Notes: generated by a model not told the origin, from the letters alone. 64,000 bases of DNA from Rhizobium sp. ASV8 (GCF_016429255.1 NZ_JAELUG010000019.1:1-64000), one strand, 5' to 3'. Shown: positions 50,975 to 60,461, counted from the first letter of the stretch. Translations and numbers: made by a program.

Positions 50975-52039
50975 ATGAAAAACTCAAGAAGCGACAACGA
51001 TTTTTCGCGCGGCGTCGATCGGCGCACCTTCCTGCAGTTAGGCGTCGGCGCTGCCGCGTTCGGCCTTGCTGCCGGCTTGATGCCGCAAGCTGCGCGTGCT
51101 GCAGGCGGGCTCGTCGCGCTTGTTCATACGCAGGCGGCCGGCGACAACGGTCCGGTCGACGCCATGATCGCCAAGCTGAAGCAGCTGTCGACGGAGCAGG
51201 GGTTCACCTATCGCGCCGTCTATGCACAGGATCCCGCGACTTACGAGACGGTCTTCCGCACGCTCGGCGATGCCGGCGCCTCCATTATCGTCTCGACCTT
51301 CAATGAAGTCGCAGAGCCGTTCAAGGCGCTCGCGCCATCCTATCCCAACACCAAATGGATCCAGCTTTTTGCCGACCCCTTCGAGCCTGCAATCCCGAAC
51401 GTCGTCACGGTCTCTTATGACTATTATCTCGGCTGCTATCTCTCCGGTGTCTTTGCCGCGAAGATGTCGAAAACCGGCAAGATCGGCTTTATCGGCGGCG
51501 TCTCGATCCCACCGCTCAATGCCGATTTCAACGCGCTGAAGGCCGGCGTCCATTCGGTTAACCCCAATGCCACGGTGACGGCTGCCTTCGCCGGCTCGTT
51601 CCAGGACCCGGCCAAGGGCCAGGAAATTGCAACGCAGATGTTCAACGATGGCATCGACTACATCCAGACCGATGCAGCTGCCACCGACGGCGGCATCATC
51701 GCTGCAGCCAACGAGAAAGAGGGCCGCATGGTCAGCTGCCTCTCGTCGGCGCAGTTTGTGCTCGGGCCGAAGTCGGTGATCTCGATCGTCGGATTGGACT
51801 ATGGTGTCTCGCTCTACAACGAGGTGAGCAAGGCGCTTGGAGCTGACTGGAAGGGCGGCACCCACGAGCACACCGGTCTTGGAACCGATGTCATCAACTT
51901 CATTCCCTCGCCGCTATTTGCCGAGCAGGGCCCGGCGGAACTGACGGCGAAGGCAAAGGAGGCCCTGAAAGATGTCGACAAGGTGCGCGCCGGCATTCTG
52001 GACGGCTCCATCAAGGTCGAGTTCAAGACCACTCTTTAA
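50975..52039 (+). CDS. BMP family ABC transporter substrate-binding protein (Tat signal)
   Basis: A 354-residue binding protein of the basic membrane protein (BMP/PnrA) family, the group that carries nucleosides and similar molecules. The signal is twin-arginine-like: GVDRRTFLQLGVGAAAFGLA, cleaved after AARA. Mature-domain marks are VALVHTQAAGDNGPVDAMIA, AKMSKTGKIGFIGGVSIPPL and YIQTDAAATDGGIIAAANEK. Tat export suggests folding before export, unusual for solute-binding proteins but seen in rhizobia. A hairpin (52086-52108) separates it from the ATPase gene. Confidence 0.9.
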   Translation: MKNSRSDNDFSRGVDRRTFLQLGVGAAAFGLAAGLMPQAARAAGGLVALVHTQAAGDNGPVDAMIAKLKQLSTEQGFTYRAVYAQDPATYETVFRTLGDAGASIIVSTFNEVAEPFKALAPSYPNTKWIQLFADPFEPAIPNVVTVSYDYYLGCYLSGVFAAKMSKTGKIGFIGGVSIPPLNADFNALKAGVHSVNPNATVTAAFAGSFQDPAKGQEIATQMFNDGIDYIQTDAAATDGGIIAAANEKEGRMVSCLSSAQFVLGPKSVISIVGLDYGVSLYNEVSKALGADWKGGTHEHTGLGTDVINFIPSPLFAEQGPAELTAKAKEALKDVDKVRAGILDGSIKVEFKTTL

Positions 52040-52085
52040 TGCCGGTTTGGCCGGTTGCCTGAAGGCAATCGGCTCGAGCATGTTG

Positions 52086-52108
52086 GGCTCCGGCGATACG
52101 CCGGAGCC
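52086..52108 (+). terminator. Intercistronic hairpin after the BMP gene
   Basis: GGCTCCGGCG-ata-CGCCGGAGCC, a perfect 10-base GC-rich stem in the 94-base gap to the ATPase gene. Such hairpins commonly raise binding-protein mRNA stability relative to the membrane parts; no T-run follows. Confidence 0.6.
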
Positions 52109-52133
52109 GCTTAGTCATGTCGGGAAGCTTCTC

Positions 52134-53717
52134 ATGTCCAATCACTCACCGCCGGCGCTCGCATGCCGCGACGTAACCGTCCGCTATGGCGATGTGACCG
52201 CGCTTTCGGACGTTTCGATCGAATTCGAGGCAGGCCTCATCCATGCTGTTCTCGGCCAGAATGGCGCTGGCAAAACAACCTTCGCCCGTGTTGCATCGGG
52301 CCTCGTGCAGCCGACCGCCGGGCAGGTCGAAATCTCCGGGCGGGTCATCCGCACGGGCCATGTGCGCGACAGCCGCGAAGCGGGCGTCGAACTTGTCCAT
52401 CAGAGCTTTGCTCTGCCGCCATCCTTTACGGTTGCCGAAGTGATGGAGTTCGGTGCGCCGGGTCATGGAGGCATTTATTCGCGCAAGGCACTGGCTCAGA
52501 AATGGCGGGCGCATTTGCAGAGCCTCGATATCCAGGTCGATCTTTCGCGACGTATTCGCGATCTGCCGGTCGAGACCCAGCAGAGCATCGAGATCGCCCG
52601 CGCTCTTGTCACCGATGCGAAAGTATTGATCCTCGACGAACCGACGGCCGTTCTCTCTCCCGCTGGGATCGAAACGCTCTTCGCCCGCGTGCAGAGGCTG
52701 AAGGAGCGCGGCGTTACCGTCATTCTCATTCTTCACAAGATCCGGGAGGTCCTCGCCATAGCCGACACGATCAGCGTGCTGCGCGGTGGTCGGCGCGTCG
52801 AAGGCCCATTGCCAAAAGCCGGTCTCACGGCCGAACAACTGACGGCGCTGATTGTTGGCGATGCGGCGCGTCCGCAGAGCACAAAGGACAGGGACGCGTT
52901 GCTTGGCGTCGGCGAACCGGGAGACATCCAGCTCCGTGGAAATTCCGCCAGCGCTGCCCAGCGGCCGGTATTGACGATGAAGTCGGTATCCACCGTTCCG
53001 GATGACGAAGGGGCACCGCTCGACCATGTGAGCCTGTCCATCCAACCCGGTGAAATCGTCGGCATCGCCGGTGTCGAGGGCAATGGTCAGAAAACGCTGG
53101 TGCGTGCGATTGCCAGCCTCGCGGCTCTGTCGGGCGGCACGATCGCGCTCGCTGGGCAGGACGTCACGACGAAGGCGCTGGCAGCGAGACGAAGCGCAGG
53201 GCTGCGGATCATTCCGTTCGAACGCAATGTGGAAGGCCTCAGTCTGACGAGTTCCCTTTGGGAAAACTGGAGCGCCCGCGAGTTGCTGCAGGGATCCCTG
53301 TTGAAATTCGTCAACCCCGCTCGCATCCGCGCGCTCTGTGACGGTTCGCTGAAAAATTGGGGCGTTCACTACCACACCTCCGCACAGCATGCTGGCTCGC
53401 TCTCGGGCGGGAATGCTCAGAAGGTCATTCTGGCCCGTGAAATCGATGTGGACGCCAAGCTCATCATTGCCGCCCAGCCGACGCGGGGGCTCGATATCGG
53501 CGCCACGGCTTTCGTCTGGAAAGCGTTGCGCGAAGCGCGAGACAAAGGAGCGGCGATCCTGTTGATCTCTTCGGACCTGGACGAATTGTTCGATATTTCC
53601 GACCGTGTGGTGGTCATGCTTTCCGGCCGCATCGCCGGTGAGTTCACCGGCCCATACGACATTCAGTCTGTCGGCGCGGCCATGGTCGGCGCGACATCCG
53701 TCGCTGCTGGAGCCTAA
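52134..53717 (+). CDS. ABC transporter ATP-binding protein, nucleoside importer type (two domains)
   Basis: A 527-residue double ATPase of the YufO/NupO kind. ATG 52134 is used because the conserved N-terminus MSNHSPPALACRDVTVRYGD begins there. Domain 1: GQNGAGKTTFARVASG, DLPVETQQSIEIARAL and LILDEPTAVLS. Domain 2: degenerate Walker A GVEGNGQKTLVRA, signature SLSGGNAQKVILAREI and AAQPTRGLDIGA, where the usual D-E of Walker B is replaced by A-A-Q in front of the P. It serves the two permeases that follow. Confidence 0.92.
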   Translation: MSNHSPPALACRDVTVRYGDVTALSDVSIEFEAGLIHAVLGQNGAGKTTFARVASGLVQPTAGQVEISGRVIRTGHVRDSREAGVELVHQSFALPPSFTVAEVMEFGAPGHGGIYSRKALAQKWRAHLQSLDIQVDLSRRIRDLPVETQQSIEIARALVTDAKVLILDEPTAVLSPAGIETLFARVQRLKERGVTVILILHKIREVLAIADTISVLRGGRRVEGPLPKAGLTAEQLTALIVGDAARPQSTKDRDALLGVGEPGDIQLRGNSASAAQRPVLTMKSVSTVPDDEGAPLDHVSLSIQPGEIVGIAGVEGNGQKTLVRAIASLAALSGGTIALAGQDVTTKALAARRSAGLRIIPFERNVEGLSLTSSLWENWSARELLQGSLLKFVNPARIRALCDGSLKNWGVHYHTSAQHAGSLSGGNAQKVILAREIDVDAKLIIAAQPTRGLDIGATAFVWKALREARDKGAAILLISSDLDELFDISDRVVVMLSGRIAGEFTGPYDIQSVGAAMVGATSVAAGA

Positions 53718-53719
53718 CG

Positions 53720-54757
53720 ATGAAGAACAAGCTTGTCGTCATTTTCCGCAGCCTGGTCTTTGTGGCCCTCTCGCTGATCCTTTGCGCCGTGCTCTTCCAG
53801 TTTGCCGGTTATAACGCACCGCAAATGCTGATCGCCGTTGCCGACGGCGCATTTTTGCGGCCCGGCGCTGTCGAGCAAAGTTTGAGATGGGCGCTGCCAT
53901 TGTTCATTACGGCCGTCGGCGTCAGCATCTCCTTCCGCGCCGGCTTCTTCAACATCGGTGCACAGGGGCAGTTCTATGTCGGAGCGATCTCCGCGGCCTT
54001 CGCGGCGGAGGCCTTGCGTGGCGGTCCTGCCATCATTGTCGTGCCGCTGATCTTTCTGGCCGGCATGGCGGGTGGCGCGCTTTGGGCGCTCTGGCCGGGT
54101 CTCCTGAAGCTGCGTTCCGGCACAGACGAGGTGATCACCACGCTGATGGGCAACTTCATGGCAGGGCTGCTTCTGGTTTACGTCACATCGGGTCCGCTCA
54201 AGGATCCGTCGGGCACCGGTCAGCAGGCGTCGAGCCGTCCGATCGATGCGGCATATCGCATTTCCAACTCGCTCGGTCTCTCTCCGGCGATCATCGGCAT
54301 CGCGCTCGTTGTCGGGGTTGCAATGTGGCTTCTCGTCAACCGCACCAGCTTCGGCGTGCTGGCAAGCCTTGCCGGTCGAAACGGTACGATGGTGCGCTGG
54401 CAGGGTGCGAAGCTCTGGCAGCTTGGCTTGTCGAGCTTTATCATTTCCGGTGCGCTGGCGGGCCTTGCCGGAACGATCGAGCTGATGGGTCCCAATGGCC
54501 GTATCGCGTCAGGATTCTTGCCGACGCACGGCTTCACCGCGATCCTGATCGCGCTTGTCGCCAATCTCTCGGTGGTCGGCACGGCCGTCGTCTCGATCTT
54601 TTTCGGAGGCCTGGCATCCGCCGCGCTCTACCTGCCGATCATGGCAGGTCTGCCGGCTGCGGCGATCGACATCATCAATGCCGCCATCGCGCTCTTCATC
54701 ACGGCTAGATCCAACGTCGTCGAGAAGCTTCTGCGTCTGGGAGGACGTCCGCAATGA
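53720..54757 (+). CDS. ABC transporter permease, nucleoside importer type (NupP-like)
   Basis: A 345-residue permease with about eight hydrophobic segments. GVSISFRAGFFNIGAQGQFY and LKLRSGTDEVITTLMGNFMA are hallmarks of the YufP/NupP group. It starts 2 bases after the ATPase stop and overlaps the next permease by 4 bases (54754-54757). Confidence 0.92.
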   Translation: MKNKLVVIFRSLVFVALSLILCAVLFQFAGYNAPQMLIAVADGAFLRPGAVEQSLRWALPLFITAVGVSISFRAGFFNIGAQGQFYVGAISAAFAAEALRGGPAIIVVPLIFLAGMAGGALWALWPGLLKLRSGTDEVITTLMGNFMAGLLLVYVTSGPLKDPSGTGQQASSRPIDAAYRISNSLGLSPAIIGIALVVGVAMWLLVNRTSFGVLASLAGRNGTMVRWQGAKLWQLGLSSFIISGALAGLAGTIELMGPNGRIASGFLPTHGFTAILIALVANLSVVGTAVVSIFFGGLASAALYLPIMAGLPAAAIDIINAAIALFITARSNVVEKLLRLGGRPQ

Positions 54758-55644
54758 ATGACATCATCATCGCCATTCTGCGTTCCGGTACGCCACTGGT
54801 TTACGTGACGCTTGCCGGGGTCATCGCACAACGCGCAGGCGTGTGGAACCTCGGCCTTGAGGGACTGATGATCATCGGTGCCTGCGCCACCATTCTCGGC
54901 ATCATGTTGACGCACTCCTTTGTGCTGGCGATCCTCATTGCCATTGTGTTTTGTGTGGCTGCCTCGATGCTCCTGTGGTTCGTCATCGAGAAGCTGAAGG
55001 CCAATCCGATCATTGCCGGGCTTGGGTTGACCGGCCTCGGTATCGGCGGCACGGCGCTGGCGGTGGAATCGATCTTCGGCAGCCAGGGGACAGTGACGGC
55101 GCCCTTTGGCGTACCGAAGCTCGGACCGGCGTTCGGTTCCTACGGTGTGCTGTCGATCTTCGTTGCCGCAATGCCATTTGTCGTTTTCGCCATGTGGCTT
55201 CTGCTGCGGCGCAGCCGTTTCGGTCTGCAACTTGCGGCCAGTGGCGAGCATCCCTTTGCCGCACGAAGTGTTGGCATTCAACCGCAGCGCATGCGTCTCC
55301 TGGCCTTGTCGATCGGCGGAGTGCTGTGTGCCATTGGCGGAGCGGAGCTTGCGGCAGGAAGCCTGCAGTTCTTCGCACAAGGCATGACGGCGGGGCGTGG
55401 TTTCATGGCGTTTGCCGCCGTCATCTTCGGAGCGGCCCATCCCGTCGGCGCGACGTTGGCTGCACTCTTCTTTGCCATTGCTGGCGCGCTTGGCATCCGC
55501 GCCCAGCTAATGTTCGGAGATAAGGTTCCGCACGACCTGCTGCAAGCGCTGCCCTATCTCGCCACCGTATTCGGCGTCTGGCTTTCCGGTCGGCTCAGCG
55601 GTTCCAAGACAGCGGGAAGCTTTGGCGAATTGAAGGACCAATAG
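54754..55644 (+). CDS. ABC transporter permease, nucleoside importer type (NupQ-like)
   Basis: A 296-residue permease. GVIAQRAGVWNLGLEGLMII near the N-terminus and ASGEHPFAARSVGIQPQRMR in the middle are diagnostic of the NupQ/YufQ group. It completes the BMP-type importer (50975-55644) and is followed 15 bases later by the amidohydrolase gene. Confidence 0.92.
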   Translation: MNDIIIAILRSGTPLVYVTLAGVIAQRAGVWNLGLEGLMIIGACATILGIMLTHSFVLAILIAIVFCVAASMLLWFVIEKLKANPIIAGLGLTGLGIGGTALAVESIFGSQGTVTAPFGVPKLGPAFGSYGVLSIFVAAMPFVVFAMWLLLRRSRFGLQLAASGEHPFAARSVGIQPQRMRLLALSIGGVLCAIGGAELAAGSLQFFAQGMTAGRGFMAFAAVIFGAAHPVGATLAALFFAIAGALGIRAQLMFGDKVPHDLLQALPYLATVFGVWLSGRLSGSKTAGSFGELKDQ

Positions 55645-55659
55645 GAGAGGGGAACCGCC

Positions 55660-57177
55660 ATGACCAAGATTTTGATCAGCAACACCAAGATCCTTGCGGT
55701 CGATGCTGCCCATGGGACGCAGCCGTTCGCCGGAGACATCCTGGTGAGCGACGGTTTGATCGCCGCAATCGGTCCCAACCTCATTCCGCCCGATGGCGCT
55801 CGCATCATCGATGGTCGCGACCGGCTCGTCATGCCGGGTCTCGTCAATGCCCATACCCACTCCAGCGAAACCTTCTTCCGTGGCCGTTATGAGGGCATGC
55901 CGCTGGAAATCTGGCTTCTCTATGCCTATCCGCTTCTGGCGAACGACCCAATCGGCAAGCGGCTGCTCTATTTGCGAAGCCTGTTACTGGCGATGGAGTC
56001 GCTACGCAACGGTGTCACGACTCTCTGCGACGATTTCTTCGATCCGCCGGCCCATGATCTCGACCGGCTCGGTACGGTATTTCGAGCCTATGAAGACGCA
56101 GGCATCCGCGCGAATGTTTCCAGCGCGGCCATGAACATTCACACGCTCGATGCCTTGCCGTTCGCGCGCGAGGTGATGCCGGCAGACTTGCAGGATCTGC
56201 TCGACTTCGGACCTGCGATGACGGCTGACGCCTATGTCGATTTCTGCAAATCCGCATTCGATGGTCTGCATGGCCGTGCGGGGCGCGTGAACTTCATGAT
56301 CGCGCCGTCTGCGCCGCAGCGTTGCACACCGGAACTTATGATGGCCTGCATGGAGCTGGCGGTGGCAAAACATGTCCCGTTTCATACTCATATACTGGAA
56401 ACCCGCACGCAGGCGGTCACCGGCCACGAACTGCACGGCAAGAGCCTCATCGCATATATGAAGGATCTGGAACTTCTGCGGCGCAACACGACGATCGCGC
56501 ATTCGGTCTGGGTCAGCGACGAAGACATGTCACTGATGGGTGATGCCGGCGTCTCGGTAGCTCATAACGCCATTTCCAACCAGAAGCTTGGCGCCGGTAT
56601 CGCGCCGGTGAGACGCCTGCTGGATGCGGGCGTCACGTTGGGTCTCGGGACAGACGGCGTGTCGTCCAATGACACCGCGCGCATTTTCGATGTCATGCGC
56701 GTGGCCGGTCTCATTCATTCCGTTTCCGGTCCAGACTACGAAAAATGGGTCACAGCCGACGAGGTCCTGCGCATGGCAACGATCGGTGGCGCGAAGACGG
56801 CGATGCTCGAGCATGTCACCGGCTCGTTGGAGGTCGGTAAATCCGCCGATCTGATGATGCTGAACCTGCGGTCCTATCCCTTCCTGCCGTTCAACGATGC
56901 CGCAAAGCATCTCGTCTACTCGGAAAACGGCTCGTCCATAGAGAGGGTCATGGTCGCCGGTCGCATCGTCATGGAGGAGGGCCGTCTGACCACTCTGGAC
57001 GAGGCCGCCGTCTTTGCCGAATTGGCCGAACTCGTGCCGGCGTGGCTGCAGGAACATGGCGAACTTGAGCGCCGCAACAGTGTGTTCGCCCCAGTTATGG
57101 CCGAAATTCATCGCCGCGCATCGACGACCAAGTTGCCGCTTCACCGCTATCAGGGCGATCTTCGTTTCCCTGGTTGA
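55660..57177 (+). CDS. Amidohydrolase, AtzA/TrzN/8-oxoguanine deaminase-like
   Basis: A 505-residue metal-dependent amidohydrolase of the cytosine/guanine-deaminase-like subfamily. Metal ligands: H65 and H67 in VNAHTHSSETF, the His of PFHTHILETR, the His of TTIAHSVWVSD and the Asp of LGLGTDGVSSND. It is longer by about 40 residues than typical guanine deaminases. It would remove an amino or other group from a purine-, pyrimidine- or triazine-like ring imported by the preceding BMP-type importer. It is the last gene of the operon. Confidence 0.9.
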   Translation: MTKILISNTKILAVDAAHGTQPFAGDILVSDGLIAAIGPNLIPPDGARIIDGRDRLVMPGLVNAHTHSSETFFRGRYEGMPLEIWLLYAYPLLANDPIGKRLLYLRSLLLAMESLRNGVTTLCDDFFDPPAHDLDRLGTVFRAYEDAGIRANVSSAAMNIHTLDALPFAREVMPADLQDLLDFGPAMTADAYVDFCKSAFDGLHGRAGRVNFMIAPSAPQRCTPELMMACMELAVAKHVPFHTHILETRTQAVTGHELHGKSLIAYMKDLELLRRNTTIAHSVWVSDEDMSLMGDAGVSVAHNAISNQKLGAGIAPVRRLLDAGVTLGLGTDGVSSNDTARIFDVMRVAGLIHSVSGPDYEKWVTADEVLRMATIGGAKTAMLEHVTGSLEVGKSADLMMLNLRSYPFLPFNDAAKHLVYSENGSSIERVMVAGRIVMEEGRLTTLDEAAVFAELAELVPAWLQEHGELERRNSVFAPVMAEIHRRASTTKLPLHRYQGDLRFPG

Positions 57178-57262
57178 GCTGATAGATCAATCCGCCGGTC
57201 AGGGGAAAGAGGCGAGATCACCAGATGGCTTGGCCGGGCAGGATTTCGATAATGCGGCACTC

Positions 57263-57832
57263 CTATCGAAATGGTAGGCTTGGTGCTTTGCCATTTGTGA
57301 CGGCACGGGAGCTGCTGAGCGAAAGTGCGAGACTAAGCGCGGTGCAAAAGCCATTGAGAGAAATTGGAAAAATCTCCTCCGATCCCGTCTCCGCGCTGAC
57401 CGCCTTGACGTAGAGACCATGCGCGTATTGCAAGCTCGCGATCATGCCGGCGCCAAAATTCAGCTCCACGATGCAGCCTAGTCGCGTTGCGGTGCCGAAC
57501 GGCAGCACCGGTCCGGGCGCTGCCTCGTCGCATTGCAATATCACCCCATCCTGCCGCAAAAGACCGACTGGCAGGACGAGCACGCCTCTCAGGCCCTCGT
57601 TCTCGGGAGAGAGCTCGATCGATAAGACGCGTCTGCATGTGTCCATATCGAATTGGGTCTGAGAAATCGCGCAGTGCCTCCCGGGAGCCTCGGCGACCGC
57701 GCCGCTTTCGCTGAAGACGGTCCAATCGCCGCAATGTTGTTGTTGTGCGATCGGGATGTTGTGGTTAACCTGCTCGATCATTGCGATTTCCAATGCGGCG
57801 AATTGCCAATCCAGGCGAGCGTCGCTGAGCAT
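57263..57832 (-). pseudogene. IalB-family protein fragment (N-terminus lost)
   Basis: The 189-residue frame resembles the invasion-associated locus B family: CGDWTVFSESG, RHCAISQTQFD, SIELSPENEGLRGVLVLPVG, ATRLGCIVELNFGAGMIASL and the late ISLNGFCTALSLAL. IalB proteins are periplasmic and begin with a signal peptide; here an in-frame TGA (57860-57862) sits just upstream of ATG 57832 and no signal is encoded, so the gene looks 5'-truncated. A start in another frame was not found. The 480 bases from 57833 to 58312 hold no further gene I can support. Confidence 0.5.
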
Positions 57833-58312
57833 CTTGTTTCTTGCGGGCGAGTGCTGACCTCAGAGGAACATCAAAATCTATAGATCTTGTAGCGTCATCT
57901 CCGCCATTGTGCGTCCCCCAAATGGGGTAGAATTGGCAGTCCTCGCACAGATTGCGGCTTTGGCGGAGAGGCGATCTGGAGCTGCTGCGCAGCATCGGTC
58001 AAAGCCAGCGATGGCAGAGCGGCTCTATCATCGATGAAACATGTGGGTGTGAGCACCAATCTGCCGCAAAACGGCGGGTACTTTGAGTGTCGGGGGCGCG
58101 ACATTTACGGAAGATAACTTGCGCCCGCATCGGTGATCGGACTGACTGCAAAGTCGGTGGATCTTTGCAACCTGCTATTGAACTTCGAGGCAAGCCGTCT
58201 ATTTACGGCGCTGCAGATATGGGTAGGAAGTCGAACCCCAGGATCACGCGAGGCTCCGGCTTCGATCGGCTTTACTGATGCCCATGCCACCACTCGGAGC
58301 TTCAGGCGCACA

Positions 58313-59407
58313 ATGACATTTCCGACTATCCAGCTTCCCCCGAGGGCCCTCAAGCTTGCTCAGGGTACACTTACTACGGCGCGAGGCAGCTACTTTTCAT
58401 TGCCGATCGTAATTGCACTCACTGTCTTCGTGGTGCTGTGGGAAGCCCCTGGCATATTGAGGGATTGGACCATCAACCAGAACCCGGTCATGCTCGATAG
58501 CGGCGACATTCGCGACGGCAAATGCGAGACTCGAAAAGGCTTCTTCACGACATGTTCGGCCCATCTAAACTATGCCTATAATGGCCAGAACTATGACAAG
58601 GACGTGGAAATCATGTTCGTGGACGCTCACACCGGCGACTACGAAACCGGTCTCGTCATTTCTGGCGAGCATCCGGAATTGGCAACACTCAGCCTCGGCA
58701 TAGACAAGCTCTGGAACCGGATCATCACGCTCGCAGTGTTCGTTGCCCTGTTGGGGGGTGTCTCCATCGGCCTGATATACCAGATCTTGCGTGTCTGGCG
58801 CGTCCGCAGCGGGTTGAGCAGACCGGCTGAACTTGTCCCGGTCCCCGTGGAAATTACAGGCGTCGACCGGGCGGGCAAGCGATTGACGGTAACCTATGCC
58901 GACAAGATTGCTGGAAGGAAGACGGGCCGGGCCGCACACACGCGTTTCGAGCCGGGGCAGGCGCCCCTACTGGTCGGGACAAAGGGCGACCATGCCGTAG
59001 CGCTTGCCGTCTGGCATGGAAAGTCCGCTCTCCCCATTCTTCTGGATGAGCGGCTGGAGCGGGTCGACATGACCGCAGAAGAGCGCGCAACGGCTCTCGC
59101 GCCGTTGACCGCGGAGTTGGCCGGGCAGCAACTGGAGCTCGTCACACAGCGCAAGAAAGGTCCTTCGATCAAAGCTCGGCTTGCCAGAGTGTTGCTCGTG
59201 ATATTGCTGATCATCGGTGCCGTTTTCGGCTATTGGATGTGGTACGTGACCAGTGCGGACTCGCAATTCAATTCCCCCGGAATGGACATCAACAACATGA
59301 TGCCGGCTCCCCTCAACAGCTGGGGCTGCGAGCAGTTGAAGAAGCGTTTCGGTGATCAGCGAGCGCCATTCGGATGTGTTGCGTCGGACTTCACCAGCTG
59401 GCGGTAA
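58313..59407 (+). CDS. Membrane protein of unknown function
   Basis: A 364-residue protein counted from ATG 58313 (the frame is open to 58133, but the upstream part is not protein-like). Three hydrophobic segments are visible: YFSLPIVIALTVFVVLWEAP near residue 35, ITLAVFVALLGGVSIGLIYQ near 150, and ARVLLVILLIIGAVFGYWMW near 310. Between the first two is a 90-residue part with cysteines (GKCETRKGFFTTCSAHL); between the last two is a cytoplasmic-looking part. I do not recognise the family. A 12-base hairpin follows the stop. Confidence 0.65.
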   Translation: MTFPTIQLPPRALKLAQGTLTTARGSYFSLPIVIALTVFVVLWEAPGILRDWTINQNPVMLDSGDIRDGKCETRKGFFTTCSAHLNYAYNGQNYDKDVEIMFVDAHTGDYETGLVISGEHPELATLSLGIDKLWNRIITLAVFVALLGGVSIGLIYQILRVWRVRSGLSRPAELVPVPVEITGVDRAGKRLTVTYADKIAGRKTGRAAHTRFEPGQAPLLVGTKGDHAVALAVWHGKSALPILLDERLERVDMTAEERATALAPLTAELAGQQLELVTQRKKGPSIKARLARVLLVILLIIGAVFGYWMWYVTSADSQFNSPGMDINNMMPAPLNSWGCEQLKKRFGDQRAPFGCVASDFTSWR

Positions 59408-59432
59408 GCCAAATCTCGGAAACATCATTCCG

Positions 59433-59464
59433 TTTGACGCGAGCTCGCTTGGGCTCGCGTCAAA
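59433..59464 (+). terminator. Terminator-like hairpin after the membrane protein gene
   Basis: TTTGACGCGAGC-N8-GCTCGCGTCAAA, a perfect 12-base stem that begins 26 bases after the stop. T-richness follows only weakly. Confidence 0.65.
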
Positions 59465-59615
59465 TTGCCGATGCTCCCTGAGGCATTGGTAGCCTTAAAG
59501 ATTTCGCCAGCATTGCTGGTAAAATAGCGATCTCCTCAACCTGTATTCTGCTTCACACAAGGTTGTGTCTTTACTGTGGATACGTCTTTAGATTTCAACC
59601 TTCGGCGGATTGAAA

Positions 59616-60182
59616 ATGGCAATTTCCATCGGTGCAGACAGGAAATACGGCGCTTTACTGGGCAAGAGCGGCGGTAATTCGAAGGCGAGTAAGCTGCCCA
59701 GCGTCTATGATGTTTTTCCGCGCTCTCCCGGTTCGGGTGGAACACCAAAAGTCTCGAATCCACCCGGTACGCACCAGCAGCCGGCCGTTTCTCAGCCTGA
59801 AATAGCGACGAATGGCTTCATGGCTTCATTGAAGGCCAAGCTGTCGGAGACGACGGACGATCCCGAAAGTTATCTGCGCTCCCAATCCATGCTCAGCGCC
59901 CTGAAGGCAGGAAAGTTGACCGTGACAGACGCCGCGCAGGGCAAGGAAATCACCGCCTGGGACAAGGACACAAAAGCCAAGCCGACCAAGGCGGACAATA
60001 TCACCAAGAGTGACTGGACCACTTTCCTGAATGTCCATCTCAAGCGCGATGATCACGGAGCGTTCCAAAAGACCATTGACGGCTCTTATGTGGATAAACA
60101 CCCCGGTGAAAAAGCCTATTTCGGTCGGGTCGCCGGGAAGTACTACTATGTAACGTGGCCGTCCGATAAGACATCGACCTAG
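59616..60182 (+). CDS. Hypothetical protein, no recognisable domain
   Basis: A 188-residue protein from ATG 59616 (MAISIGADRKYGALLGKSGG). The first 60 residues are rich in Gly, Ser and Pro and probably disordered; the rest has a regular charged helix pattern (DPESYLRSQSMLSALKAG) and ends KYYYVTWPSDKTST. No signal or membrane segment is seen. The gene converges on, and overlaps by 4 bases, the minus-strand small gene at 60179. Function unknown; the composition is a little less GC-rich than the neighbouring operons. Confidence 0.6.
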   Translation: MAISIGADRKYGALLGKSGGNSKASKLPSVYDVFPRSPGSGGTPKVSNPPGTHQQPAVSQPEIATNGFMASLKAKLSETTDDPESYLRSQSMLSALKAGKLTVTDAAQGKEITAWDKDTKAKPTKADNITKSDWTTFLNVHLKRDDHGAFQKTIDGSYVDKHPGEKAYFGRVAGKYYYVTWPSDKTST

Positions 60183-60445
60183 AGGGCAATCCCCACGGAG
60201 GCCGGCATAGGCTGCGACTTCGACGAGGGTCGGTCGGCGGCATCCTGCGACAAGGTCTTTCCATCGCAAGCGTCGAGCAGCTTAAGCACGCTTCGGGCCT
60301 GGCTGATGTGTCGCTCAAACACATCGGACTTGCCGACAGTGCCATCTCGCTGCCGCTGGTCGAAAACGTCTTCGCCAAGAAAGGCGACGAGTTCCCGAAA
60401 GATCTCCGCATCTTGAGGCGCAATCAAATAGCCGGTCGTTCGCAT
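60179..60445 (-). CDS. Small hypothetical protein
   Basis: An 88-residue frame: MRTTGYLIAPQDAEIFRELV, then a charged middle and SKSQPMPASVGIAL at the end. No family is recognised. It is 62 bases downstream of the SOS-type small gene at 60508 in the same direction; a GC-rich hairpin (60462-60480) lies between them. It may be co-transcribed with that gene. The ribosome-binding site is weak (GAGACG), so coding status is uncertain. Confidence 0.45.
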   Translation of the reverse strand: MRTTGYLIAPQDAEIFRELVAFLGEDVFDQRQRDGTVGKSDVFERHISQARSVLKLLDACDGKTLSQDAADRPSSKSQPMPASVGIAL

Positions 60446-60461
60446 GGCGCACGTCTCAGTT

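Noticed and set aside
58220-58245. A tRNA-like T-arm (GGTAGGAAGTCGAACCCC) before the membrane protein gene
   Set aside because: No acceptor, D or anticodon stem can be formed around it.
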